Assembly (NCBI GenBank): GCA_016744855.1
Contig: JADGDO010000011.1
Location: forward strand, 62,001 to 126,000
DNA from: Candidatus Fermentibacteraceae bacterium
Lineage (GTDB): Bacteria > Fermentibacterota > Fermentibacteria > Fermentibacterales > JCC-6
Direction of reading: 5' to 3'
DNA length: 64,000 bases
The position numbers were made by a program, and so were the translations under genes. How positions within the stretch are numbered: position 1 is the stretch's first letter; every line of letters begins with the position of its first letter. Of the stretch, positions 53,010 through 62,700 are shown in pieces. The notes beneath the pieces were generated by a model. That model did no database searches. It was not told the DNA's origin and worked only from the letters and a program-made list of their open reading frames with translations.

Positions 53010-54795
53010 TTGAATCACCCCCGAACTGAAGAGCATGAAGCCTCGAATAGATGCCTCTCTCTGAGAGCAGTTCAGCGTGGGTTCCGCGCTCAGCAACGAT
53101 TCCATGGCGAATAACAATGATCTCTGAAGCATGGACAATAGTAGCTAGCCTGTGTGCAACGACGAGGGCAGTTCTTCCGGAGAGTGCCAGGTTGGTTGCT
53201 CTCTGAATCCTCTGCTCTGTACCCGGATCAACACTGGAGGTTGCCTCGTCCAGTACGAGAATCTCCGGTTGCCGGAGCATTGCTCTTGCAATGTTTATCA
53301 GCTGCCTCTGCCCCATTGAAAGGTTTGCACCGCCTTCACTGATTTTGCCGTCCAGCCCTCCCGGAATTCGTTCTAGAAGCTCTCCGGCTTCAATAACGCG
53401 AAGTGCATTTTCCTGATCCTCGCGAGAAACGGAGTGATCAAAAACAGTAAGGTTACCGGAGAGAGTCCCACTGAACAGATTTACTTCCTGTAAAACCAGT
53501 CCAAGACCGCTTCTCCAGGCATCAAGAGACAAGTCATTAATGTTTACTCCGTCAATGGCAATTCTGCCTTTTTCAATGTGATGGAATCTCATCAACAGGG
53601 AAACAATAGTGCTCTTACCACCGCCACTATCTCCAACCAATGCAATAGTCTCACCCCGCGAAAGGGTAAAACTGACACCCCTTAATGCCCATTCAGCTTC
53701 TTCGGAATAGCGGAACCAGACATCTTCAAACTCAATTTTACTCCATGGATCCGGAAAGCCTGAGTTAATCAGTTTTCCGTCAGGTGTCTGCGTCTCAGTA
53801 TCGAGTATTTCCATCAGCCTCTCGCCTGAAGCCAGGGCTCTCTGTATCTGATTCAGCGTTTCTGAGAACATCACAAGTGGACCGAAAAGCCTCCTTGTGT
53901 ATTCAACAAACATCACAACAGTACCGACTGTTACAACTCCGCTTACAACACCAGGTCTACCGGCGACAAGAATTACCGCTACTGCAGCAATCTCAAGAGC
54001 TCCGAGAAAACTCCAAAAGGTGTATTCCCAGATGGAAGCTTTCATTTCACGCTTGAAATAGTCTTTCCCATTTTTGTGCATTTTCTTGAGGGCGTATGCA
54101 GTGCTTCCAAATACCTGCAGTACCGGCACCGCCCTTACGAACTCAGCGGCAACTCCAGCGATTGAGGCATAGGATTTGCGCACTTCCATCCAGATTCCAC
54201 GCATCTTTCTTAGCACAGGCAGTGCAATAAGACCAACTGGAATAGTAATTGCGAAAACCCTGAGAGCAATGTAGCTGTCTGCTTTGTACATTATTACAAG
54301 GGTACCGAGTACCATGGCAGCATTTCGAAGAAGAGCCATGCTGGTCTCACTGAAAAGCATACGAACTCTTTCAGTATCACTCTCCACCCTGGCCATCAGC
54401 TTGCCCGAAGGGTTTGTGTGGAAAAAGCCCATAGATAGGGTCATCACGTGATCAAACAGCTTTCGTTTAAGAGAGCGTACAATCGCTAAACCTATCCGGC
54501 TGGCAATGATAACCTGAAGGTAGGAAACTGCCATTGTAACAAGAAAAATAAGTGCGAACAGACCGGAAAGTCTGACGATTTCAGATGCACTTCCAGCAGG
54601 AATAGCATCATCTATCACAGCTCGAAGAACGAGAGGACCTGCCAGCTCTCCAGCTATCGCGAAAAGCAGAAGAAAAACCGCAAAAGCAAAGGCTTTTCGG
54701 TGTGGTTTTAGATAGGGTACAAACCTTAAAAGCAGTTTCATTGAACTGATTTTGGGGCTTTTACTCTCAGAATTGTCATCATAAAAATTATACAT
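52999..54795 (-). CDS. ABC exporter half-transporter, consensus ATP site
   Basis: This 598-residue half-transporter has the membrane domain from about residue 25 (LLRFVPYLKPHRKAFAF) and the nucleotide-binding domain with Walker A GDSGGGKST, signature LSMGQRQLINIARA and Walker B ILVLDEATSSVD with an intact catalytic Glu and H-loop VAHRLA. Its partner, encoded next with an overlapping start, has the Asp variant, so the pair most likely forms one heterodimeric exporter. An efflux of lipids, peptides or drugs is possible; the cargo cannot be inferred. Confidence 0.88.
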   Translation of the reverse strand: MYNFYDDNSESKSPKISSMKLLLRFVPYLKPHRKAFAFAVFLLLFAIAGELAGPLVLRAVIDDAIPAGSASEIVRLSGLFALIFLVTMAVSYLQVIIASRIGLAIVRSLKRKLFDHVMTLSMGFFHTNPSGKLMARVESDTERVRMLFSETSMALLRNAAMVLGTLVIMYKADSYIALRVFAITIPVGLIALPVLRKMRGIWMEVRKSYASIAGVAAEFVRAVPVLQVFGSTAYALKKMHKNGKDYFKREMKASIWEYTFWSFLGALEIAAVAVILVAGRPGVVSGVVTVGTVVMFVEYTRRLFGPLVMFSETLNQIQRALASGERLMEILDTETQTPDGKLINSGFPDPWSKIEFEDVWFRYSEEAEWALRGVSFTLSRGETIALVGDSGGGKSTIVSLLMRFHHIEKGRIAIDGVNINDLSLDAWRSGLGLVLQEVNLFSGTLSGNLTVFDHSVSREDQENALRVIEAGELLERIPGGLDGKISEGGANLSMGQRQLINIARAMLRQPEILVLDEATSSVDPGTEQRIQRATNLALSGRTALVVAHRLATIVHASEIIVIRHGIVAERGTHAELLSERGIYSRLHALQFGGDSIAQ

Positions 54796-55058
54796 CTATA
54801 AGAATCTCCGTTCAAATTTCAGAACATGTAATCAGCGATAAATACTGATACAGGAAGGTTTTAAAAAATTAGTAGGGCGAATGGCCCTTATGCGACTGAA
54901 TTTCTTAAGATCATGTAAACCTCCAAAGTTGAACGGGTGCTAGACTTCCGAATGATAACAGCAAACTCTGATTTGTCAATCAGGCAAGAAGATATAGAAA
55001 AAATTTTGGAACAAAAAAGGCAATTTCACAGTAAAGCAATAAACCGGAGGGAATTAAA

Positions 55059-55847
55059 ATGAATGATCGAACAAGGATTGCGCTTGCAGGATCTCTACTG
55101 CTTTCGGCCACGTCGCCTGTGGCCGACGGACAAATTACTGAAACACTGGATGTTCTGAACTCGGACGACTGGCAGACTCTCAAATCAATTTGGAGATTAC
55201 TGGATGGAGTCAGACCTTCTGAAGATCATTTCACCATAAGCATCGCCACTGAAAAAGGGGATTCGCTGAGCGCGGTTATACAGAATCTACTTCCAGGAGA
55301 GGGGATAGAGAATCCTGAGTTGGAGTTTGCTGTTTCGATGATTAGGAAGATCACCTCAGCAAGAGTTAACCGACTTAGCAGGGTTAATACAATGTTGATG
55401 ACAAGAATGATGCCTCCATGGAATGAAACAGTTCAGAATAGCCTGATGTTCAATTTTGAGAGCAGAATCTCTACCATTACCAATCTTGCTGAAGCGGGAG
55501 AGATCACAGCAACAGAGTGTGTTGCAGCCAGGGATTCACTCATTGACAAAGCAGAAACTCTTGCACTTCTGGAGATACTGGATGAGGTTCGAGAATATCC
55601 ATTTTATGATGGAACCCAGTTCTACGAGGTGGAAAACCCAGGGTCAGATGAAATTCTACAGAAACTGGACATGTCATACAGAGTTGCCCTGGATTCTCTT
55701 CAGGCAGATCATCGGGTAGAAAACAAAGAATACTTCCTGACGATTGTTCAGCAGCATGAAGAATTCCTGCATAGATACGAGGATTTTCAACAGGCTAAAC
55801 CGCTTCTCAGAATTCTGCTCTTCGATCTGATGGAGGCTGGAAACTGA
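55059..55847 (+). CDS. unknown protein coupled to a radical SAM/SPASM enzyme
   Basis: This 262-residue protein is not recognised. It starts with a weakly hydrophobic stretch (TRIALAGSLLLSATSPVADG) that could be a small export signal but is poorly charged for one. The rest is mostly predicted helix, with only one Cys, a SARVNRLSRVNTMLMTRMMPPW segment (near residue 102) and a C-terminal acidic/aromatic region. GGAGGG precedes the ATG. Its TGA overlaps the CTG start of the downstream radical SAM/SPASM gene, so the two are made together. It may be a substrate, an adaptor or a binding partner of that enzyme. Confidence 0.7.
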   Translation: MNDRTRIALAGSLLLSATSPVADGQITETLDVLNSDDWQTLKSIWRLLDGVRPSEDHFTISIATEKGDSLSAVIQNLLPGEGIENPELEFAVSMIRKITSARVNRLSRVNTMLMTRMMPPWNETVQNSLMFNFESRISTITNLAEAGEITATECVAARDSLIDKAETLALLEILDEVREYPFYDGTQFYEVENPGSDEILQKLDMSYRVALDSLQADHRVENKEYFLTIVQQHEEFLHRYEDFQQAKPLLRILLFDLMEAGN

Positions 55848-56752
55848 TTCCCATATGGTTTGCTTTCGAAGTAACAGCAAAGTGCAATCTCAACTGCAGT
55901 TTCTGCTACAATGTGTGGCACAAAGGCAGCTCATGCACCTCCGAGAGCCTTTCCCTGGATTCAATTGAACTAATACTGAAGAACATTTCCAAAGCTACCA
56001 GAGTCGAGGGTGTTACGATTACCGGTGGAGAGCCTCTTCTGCGTAAGGACACTTCAGAAATAGCTAATATTTGCAGAAAAAATGGATTGAAAGCAGCGAT
56101 TGCGACAAACGGAACACTTCTCACTAAAGCAATGGTAAATGAGTTAACAGCAAGCGGAATCCAGCATTTCGACATTGGCTTCACAGACCCCTCGCACGAG
56201 ACCAGAATGGCAATGACAGAGGCTGCCAGGTCCGGGTGTACTGTAACTGCTTCAATATGCATTCACAACAATAATTTTAGACGAATCGGAGCCTTGAGTG
56301 AAATGGCTGCAGCATTGGGAGCAGATGCTATTGCCCTTAACCGATTTGTTCCGACAGGTATGGGTGCCAAAAATTCAAGCCATCTGGAAATTGGAATAGA
56401 AGACCTTCTCTATGCCCTTGAAATGGCTAATCAGACTGCACTAAAATCAGGTATTTACATATACACCGGTATTCCGGTTGAACCGTGCATTGCCTCTAAT
56501 CGTGAATTTCCGGAAATCACCTTCTCCACCTGTCAATGCGGTCATTCGAAGTGGGCAATTGGTCCAAATGGAAATCTACGTACCTGTGAACAGAATGAAA
56601 AAGAACTCGGCAGTCTATTGGAATACTCCTTTTCAGAGCTTCTTGAACGGAACACAACAGAAATATCCAATTTCAGGAGATGGAGACCATCCGAAAACTG
56701 CATGTTTTGTGACTGGAGGAAAGACTGTAATGGCGGGTGCAGGTTCAACTAG
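55844..56752 (+). CDS. radical SAM/SPASM-type maturase, probable CTG start
   Basis: The frame encodes the radical SAM motif KCNLNCSFCYNVWH (C-x3-C-x2-C, near residues 13-21), the GGEP motif (TITGGEPLLRKD-like) and a C-terminal SPASM-like Cys region (CQCGHSKWAIGPNGNLRTCEQN, then CMFCDWRKDCNGGCRFN), typical of peptide-modifying maturases. The first GTG in frame (55913) would drop the essential cluster Cys residues. The frame extends upstream to the previous stop. CTG at 55844 fits a GGAGG seven bases before and a 4-base CTGA overlap. The 302-residue product would be complete. No precursor peptide gene of the usual kind is evident nearby. Confidence 0.87.
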   Translation: MIPIWFAFEVTAKCNLNCSFCYNVWHKGSSCTSESLSLDSIELILKNISKATRVEGVTITGGEPLLRKDTSEIANICRKNGLKAAIATNGTLLTKAMVNELTASGIQHFDIGFTDPSHETRMAMTEAARSGCTVTASICIHNNNFRRIGALSEMAAALGADAIALNRFVPTGMGAKNSSHLEIGIEDLLYALEMANQTALKSGIYIYTGIPVEPCIASNREFPEITFSTCQCGHSKWAIGPNGNLRTCEQNEKELGSLLEYSFSELLERNTTEISNFRRWRPSENCMFCDWRKDCNGGCRFN

Positions 56753-56766
56753 GAGTTGATTCCTTT

Positions 56767-57444
56767 TTAAATACCCAGACAATTACCATTGCGGTAAAGA
56801 ATAGTAGTTCTCTCTATCTCTAAGCCTGTTGCCTTGAAGCTTTCAATATTCAAAGCACGAAATCCTTTGCTCTGTGCGAAACTGATCCCCTCCCGGTATC
56901 TCTCACGACTGGAATCGTCCAACAGAATCACCCCGCACTCAGTGAGTGTTTCAATACTCTGTTTTATGCAGTTAACACGATCCCGGCCATCGACCACTAT
57001 GACATCCCATTTTTGTCCTGTATTGAGAATTGTCCGACAGTATTCACCATCAACATCCTTATTCTTGAAAATGATTTCCGCATTCTCCGGCAGCGAATTT
57101 TTCTGTAAATCATACCATTCTTTATCGTGTTCAACGCTTACAACTCTCTGGACAAGCTCTGCATAAAACAAAGTGGAAAAACCACTTCCGAATTCGAACA
57201 GATGAAAATCCTTTTGCAGCCTCTCTTTAAGGATATTAACAATTGAGTAATTCATCCATGGGATCTGATTACCCTCAGCATCCAGTGGTTTACTTTCGAC
57301 CAGGCTCTTCAGCCAGCCGGTTGTTTGTAGAAATGAGTTCTCATCGTACACAAACAACTTACCAATCCATTTTGCGAGTTTTCTCTGTTTGTAACGCTCA
57401 TACTGTGAAGGAAAAGCGTTCTTGAGAAGTCTTTTGAGTAGCAT
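56767..57444 (-). CDS. SAM-dependent methyltransferase-like protein
   Basis: This 225-residue protein has a Rossmann methyltransferase-like core: FEFGSGFSTLFYAE (motif I, near residue 100), VVSVEHDKEWY (motif II) and WDVIVVDGRDR (motif near 157), then ILLDDSSRERY. The N-terminal ~70 residues are basic and helical. Homology is to class I methyltransferases of the FkbM/surface-sugar kind, so the acceptor may be a saccharide. GAGGAGG precedes the ATG. It converges on the radical SAM/SPASM gene, 14 bases from its stop, and there is no functional evidence for a link. Confidence 0.7.
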   Translation of the reverse strand: MLLKRLLKNAFPSQYERYKQRKLAKWIGKLFVYDENSFLQTTGWLKSLVESKPLDAEGNQIPWMNYSIVNILKERLQKDFHLFEFGSGFSTLFYAELVQRVVSVEHDKEWYDLQKNSLPENAEIIFKNKDVDGEYCRTILNTGQKWDVIVVDGRDRVNCIKQSIETLTECGVILLDDSSRERYREGISFAQSKGFRALNIESFKATGLEIERTTILYRNGNCLGI

Positions 57445-57484
57445 ACACTCCTCCTCTCAAGTATATCTAGATATCAACTAGATA

Positions 57485-57506
57485 ATTATAGGAATAAACC
57501 TATAAT
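57485..57506. other. AT-rich inverted repeat upstream of the methyltransferase gene
   Basis: Eight-base arms (ATTATAGG and CCTATAAT) enclose six A/T-rich bases in the 105-base gap between prsW and the methyltransferase-like gene. It may be an operator or part of a promoter, or a weak transcription end for prsW; none can be shown here. Confidence 0.35.
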
Positions 57507-57549
57507 ATTATGATTCCCCAAGAATCGCAATTGTAGGCATTGAGTCTGA

Positions 57550-58266
57550 CTACATCTCCTGCTGCTGTTCAATTCTAAGACGCTTGATTGTTCGCAGTAT
57601 CCATACTATTTCAAGAGCGAAAACAGTAAAGAGCAAGAAGAGCAAGCCAAGAATCATAAAGCCTGCCACTACATCAGTATAGGCTCCAGTATCTTCAATT
57701 GTAATCAAAAAGAAATTGAACAAACCATGAAGAAGAATTGCGATAAGAAGACCGGAAACAACAAAACCGGCTTTCCTTTGCTTGAATCGAACCTGGCCAA
57801 CAGAATATCCTAGAATTGCACCCCAAAAAGCGTGGCTTGGAACAGAAAGTACCGCTCTTGTTATGGCTGTGCCCAGACCGCCTTCAAGCACGTACAAAAT
57901 ATTTTCGACAGTGGCAAAACCGAGGGCTGCTGCAGCGCCGTAAACCAAGCCATCCATTGGCTCATCGAAAGCGGGGGATCTCGCGCAATAAAGTAGAATA
58001 ACAAGGAGCTTGAAAGTTTCTTCCGGAGCGGCTACGTTCACAATCATATCGTAAAAATTGAAAAGAATGGGACTTGTACCGGTCATCAAGCCAAGATTGC
58101 TTAGAATGTTTTCGACGATGACAACAGGCACAAAAGCGAGGCCACCATACAAAAGTGTGATTGAAAGTGTTTTGCGAGGTTCACGGTTCATATCTCTTTT
58201 GTAGAAGAATGTGATTAAAACCAGTGTTGGTAGGAAGGTAAGAATCACAGTAACAATATGAAGCAT
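57550..58266 (-). CDS. PrsW-like intramembrane metalloprotease
   Basis: This 238-residue polytopic protein of about eight hydrophobic segments matches the PrsW/CAAX-like family: the paired Glu in AAPEETFKLL (near residue 85), the second motif GFATVENILYVLEGG, and the His in VLSVPSHAFWGAILGY. These form the catalytic site of intramembrane metalloproteases that cut anti-sigma factors. The ATG at 58266 has AAAGGAA upstream and begins a membrane helix; the upstream ATG at 58335 is less likely. No anti-sigma partner is visible nearby. Confidence 0.85.
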   Translation of the reverse strand: MLHIVTVILTFLPTLVLITFFYKRDMNREPRKTLSITLLYGGLAFVPVVIVENILSNLGLMTGTSPILFNFYDMIVNVAAPEETFKLLVILLYCARSPAFDEPMDGLVYGAAAALGFATVENILYVLEGGLGTAITRAVLSVPSHAFWGAILGYSVGQVRFKQRKAGFVVSGLLIAILLHGLFNFFLITIEDTGAYTDVVAGFMILGLLFLLFTVFALEIVWILRTIKRLRIEQQQEM

Positions 58267-58453
58267 AAGCAAATTCCTTTCTGACAATCCAATGGGGCAT
58301 ACAGAAACAATGCAGTAGCGCTTCTTCTCAGTCAATGGATGGTGAATTTTTTTATTAAACTACATTGACCAACGGTACCAACTCTGTTATTCTCATCGGA
58401 TAATCATATGCATTCAGGGCAATTACCAGTTCCTGCAGGAGGCTCCTCATACT

Positions 58454-59734
58454 ATGAAACTTGTTTTAACAGGCGACATACACCTAGGTCGATCGTCTTC
58501 AAGAATACCCGGTTCGGTAGACCCCGAACAGCTTCGTTCTGCTACTGCATGGCTCAGAATTGTGGATCTGGCAATCCGGGAGAAAGCCGATATCCTCTGC
58601 CTCAGTGGAGATATTGCCGATCAAGCAAACAAGTTCTGGGAATCAATAGGACCATTAAAAACTGGAATTGAGCGCCTGGCCGGCAACGGGATACAAACTG
58701 TTGCTGTTGCGGGTAATCACGATCATGATGTTCTGCCGGGTCTTGCTGACCAACTTCCTTCCGAATCCTTCAAATTGCTAGGTAGAGATGGGAAGTGGGA
58801 AAATTTCAGACTTCAACTTGAATGTGGTGAGGTTCTGAACATTCAGGGTTGGTCGTTTCCTAGAAAACTGGTAACAACCAGCCCTCTGGACTCTTACAAA
58901 CTGACAACAGACAAGAATGAGCCTACTCTGGGGATGATACACGGTGATCTGAATTCCCCGTCTTCACCGTATGCACCTCTGAACCTGGCCAGACTTCACT
59001 CTCTAGGATCGGGGAACTGGCTGCTGGGCCATATTCATGCTCCTTTACTTATCAAAGAATCCTCCTGGGTACTATATCCGGGCTCACCTCAGGCTCTGGA
59101 TCCCGGAGAAACCGGTCCGCACGGTCCCTGGATCCTAGACGTTGCAAACGGCAGAATCGGTACACCTGTACAAATTCCACTATCCACCGTCTGGTACGAA
59201 AACGAAGAGATTGATCTGAGCGAAATTTCGAAGCCGAATGAATTACAGAGTATTGTCCTGGAAAAAATACAAGAGACCGGAAATCGTATTTTTGACCAAG
59301 CTGGTACTTCTCTCATACATACCAGTCTTCGAATCAACCTTACCGGTCAAACTGCCATCTCTCATATAGTTGAGAAAACAGCAGAAGAGATTACTTCCGA
59401 TCTTTCACTTACCATCCAAAACGGTACGATTTCTGTTGAGAGAATTGAAAATCAAACCATTCCCCAAATCGATTTGATAGAGTACTCGAAAAGCAAATCT
59501 GCAGCCGGTGCCGTAGCGGGATTGCTGTTAGAATTGGAGCAAGAACAGGATCACTTCTCAGAAGCAGTTGAGAAACTTATACAGATTACTGTTGAGAAGC
59601 TCCGCAATGCAGAGAATTCAGGTAGCTATGGTTCACTGGAGAGGCGGGAAGTAAACACTGAATTGGCTCGTAAATACTTGCTCACAAGCAGTCGAGCCCT
59701 TCTCACAGAATTGACTGGACAAATTGATGGATAA
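58454..59734 (+). CDS. SbcD/YhaO-like metallophosphoesterase (DNA repair nuclease subunit)
   Basis: This 426-residue protein has the calcineurin-like phosphoesterase motifs of DNA-repair nucleases: LTGDIHLG, LSGDIAD, AVAGNHDHD, MIHGDLN and LLGHIHAPL. The C-terminal ~150 residues are helical with no recognised domain. It resembles the B. subtilis YhaO and SbcD proteins, which pair with an SMC-like ATPase. The ATPase gene follows with an 8-base overlap, so a two-subunit nuclease complex is expected. GGAGG precedes the ATG. Confidence 0.85.
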   Translation: MKLVLTGDIHLGRSSSRIPGSVDPEQLRSATAWLRIVDLAIREKADILCLSGDIADQANKFWESIGPLKTGIERLAGNGIQTVAVAGNHDHDVLPGLADQLPSESFKLLGRDGKWENFRLQLECGEVLNIQGWSFPRKLVTTSPLDSYKLTTDKNEPTLGMIHGDLNSPSSPYAPLNLARLHSLGSGNWLLGHIHAPLLIKESSWVLYPGSPQALDPGETGPHGPWILDVANGRIGTPVQIPLSTVWYENEEIDLSEISKPNELQSIVLEKIQETGNRIFDQAGTSLIHTSLRINLTGQTAISHIVEKTAEEITSDLSLTIQNGTISVERIENQTIPQIDLIEYSKSKSAAGAVAGLLLELEQEQDHFSEAVEKLIQITVEKLRNAENSGSYGSLERREVNTELARKYLLTSSRALLTELTGQIDG

Positions 59735-62700
59735 CAAGGCTGTATTCTTTAAAGAAATCGAAATACACAATGCACTGGGTATTACTCCGGGTGATGGGTT
59801 TGAACTATCTGAGATCTCCCCGGGAGTAAATCTTATTTTTGGACCGAATGGCTCGGGGAAAAGCACAACAGCACTTGTCATTCAAGAACTACTCTGGCCC
59901 GGGAAAACCGGAATTCCGAAACCCACTGTGAGTGCAAGATTTTCAGTAAGCGATTTAGTCTGGTCGGTAAAAATTGACGCAGGTCACACTGAAACCGAAA
60001 ACATGCAGCATTCTGGGTCAACACCGAATATCGGACCTGTGGAGAACCGTTCACGATATCTCCTTGCACTGCATGAATTGATAAACAGCGAGAATACTGA
60101 CTTTGCGAGAGTCATCACAGCTGAAAGCCAGGGTGGTTTTGACCTTGATGCGGCGAAAGAAAAACTAAAATTCAGCACCCCGACACGGAAGCCGTCAAAA
60201 GTATTAAAAAAAGCAAGAGATGCCCACGATAAGGTAAAAGAAGCCAGGGCGGTGCAGGAACGAATAGCCCGGAAAGAACAATTGTTACCGGATCTTCGCA
60301 GGAAACGCCAGAAAGCATCTGATGCAGAGCGAAAAATTTCAATTCTGAATCAGGCTGAAGAATTTCAGAGTGCGGCAAACCAATGCACAGTGATAAGTGA
60401 TCAGATTGCCCTCTATCCAGATGAGATAGCTCTTCTCAGCGGCTCAGAAGAACAGAATCTTCAAAAGCTTGCTGATAAACAAAAAGATCTTGAGAAAAAG
60501 ATCAATGCTGCTCGTCAAAATCAGTCTCTTTCAAACAGAACCCTAGCTAAACTGAACCTCCCTGATGAGCTGATTCAAGATGATACATTAGCAGTAGTTC
60601 GAGGGCTTCAGAAAAACCTTCTGAGCAGAGAGAAAGCCATAGATGAGCAGACCAGAATCTCTCTTTATTCACAGAGCGAAACAGACACTGCAAAAGACAG
60701 AATTGGTCCAAATCTCTCCCTAGAGCAGCTATCTGCTTTTGACACCGTAATCATTGAAGATATGAGTATGCTTGCGAGGCAGTCTGATCTGTTTCACGGA
60801 GAAGAGATTGCACTGGCTGAAAAGAAGCGTTTACTCAGTGGGGTAGAGTCTGAGAATCTTCCTGATTATCGATCAGAACAGATCAGAGATGGGATTGCAT
60901 CACTAAAACAATGGCTGAAAACCCCCGACCCTGCAGAAAAAAAACAGCCGACATCACGAATTCCATTCATAACTGCAGCTTCCATTCTGGTATTGCTGGC
61001 AGTTGTACTAGGCCTCATTTACACTCCCGAATGGTTTCTTCTAATTCTTCCTGCAGTTTTACTTTTCATCTGGGAGATACCTAAGAGAATAGACAAAGAA
61101 AACAAAAATGAAAAAAGCATTCATGCTTCCAGCTACCGGAAGACAATGCTACCTGCCCCAACTTCCTGGGAAAATGGATCAGTAATCGACTTGCTCGAAT
61201 CACTCGTTGATCTTGCGGAAGCAAAAGCCCAGGAGAACAGACTTGCACTGATTCTTCGCGATCTGGCAAAAGATGAACAAACTCTTGAAAATCGCAAAAC
61301 CGAGCTTGATCAACAGAGAAAACAGATCGAAGAAAAAATGGGGTTCACTGTTGCCATGGATATTCAATGGCTGCCCCTGCTCGTCCAGAACATAGGCCGG
61401 TGGCAAAAGCACAGTGCAGCTCTGTCTGCATCTAAGAACGTTCTTCTCTCTCTAGAGTCAGAGAAACAACTCCTTCTGAAAACTCTTACCGAAAAAATGA
61501 TTCACTTCGGATACAGCGAGATCCTTTCAGCGGAGCAGGCTGACCAGGCTACTCAAGACTTATCTAAAAGACTTGAGGAATACCACTCTTCAGTTCAAAT
61601 GAGAGAAACTACAGATGTTACAATTACCGAAGTTCAGCTAGAAATTGAGAGTATTCAATCAGAGAGACTTGCTATTTTTGCTAAAGTGGGTCTGGATCCT
61701 ACCCAGACCTCCACCCTGGAAGAATGGTCCAGACAGTTACCGGACTTTCTCCTTCTTCAGAAAGAGCTCACAAAGAAAGAGGCGATCAGAAAGAATCGTC
61801 AGGAAAGACTTGCCGGAAACGAGGAACTGCTCAACTTGGACCCTGAAGAAATAAGTGTGCAGATTAGGGAACTCGAAGAAGAAGCGGATAAGCGAGATGA
61901 TATAACAGAGAAAATAACGGTTATCTCCAGGAGTATTGAAACCGCACAAGCCGGACACATCTTATCAGACGCTCTCTCCCTGGAAGATCAAGCCTTATCC
62001 GATCTTGCTGATTTAAAAGAGCAGCATAGTGTATCAATTGCGGGGGATTTGCTCATAGACTGGATTCGAGAAGTAGCAATTGACAGAGCCAGACCTCTTG
62101 TTTTTAAACGAGCATGTGAACTTGTTTCAGAATTCACCAATGGGCATCTTAAACTCATCATTGACGATAGATCCAATCCACCTCAATTCAAGGCAACTGT
62201 TAACGGTAGCCATGCCAGACCTGTGCCTGAGCTTTCGACAGGAGAAAGGGTTCAGCTACTCATTGCAATAAGAGCGGCTTTCCTCGAGCAAAATGAACCG
62301 GTTCGCCTTCCTCTTCTGCTGGACGAGGCATTGGGAACTTCTGATGATCTTCGCGCTGGTTTGATAATTGAGGCGGTTGTAAAAATTGCAGAAAGTGGAA
62401 GACAGGTTTTTTACTTCACGGCACAACATGATGAGATTGCTAAATGGGTTACCAAGCTCACCAGTACAGGAACACCGTATACACTTATAGATCTCGGAGA
62501 TCTTCGTAAACTACAAGTCGCAACCTTTCTCCCTCTTGAGGTTACTCATTCTCAACCTGTTACCATCCTCTCTCCTGCAGGAATGACACATGAAGAGTAC
62601 GGCCGCGCTCTCAAAGTGGGGAACATCAACCCACACGCAGATAACCAGGACAGATTACACCTGTGGCATCTGATCAGTGACGACATTCTGCTTCAGCAAT

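Noticed and set aside
55913-55913. GTG at 55913 as start of the radical SAM enzyme
   Set aside because: It lies after the CxxxCxxC cluster motif, which is in the same frame upstream.
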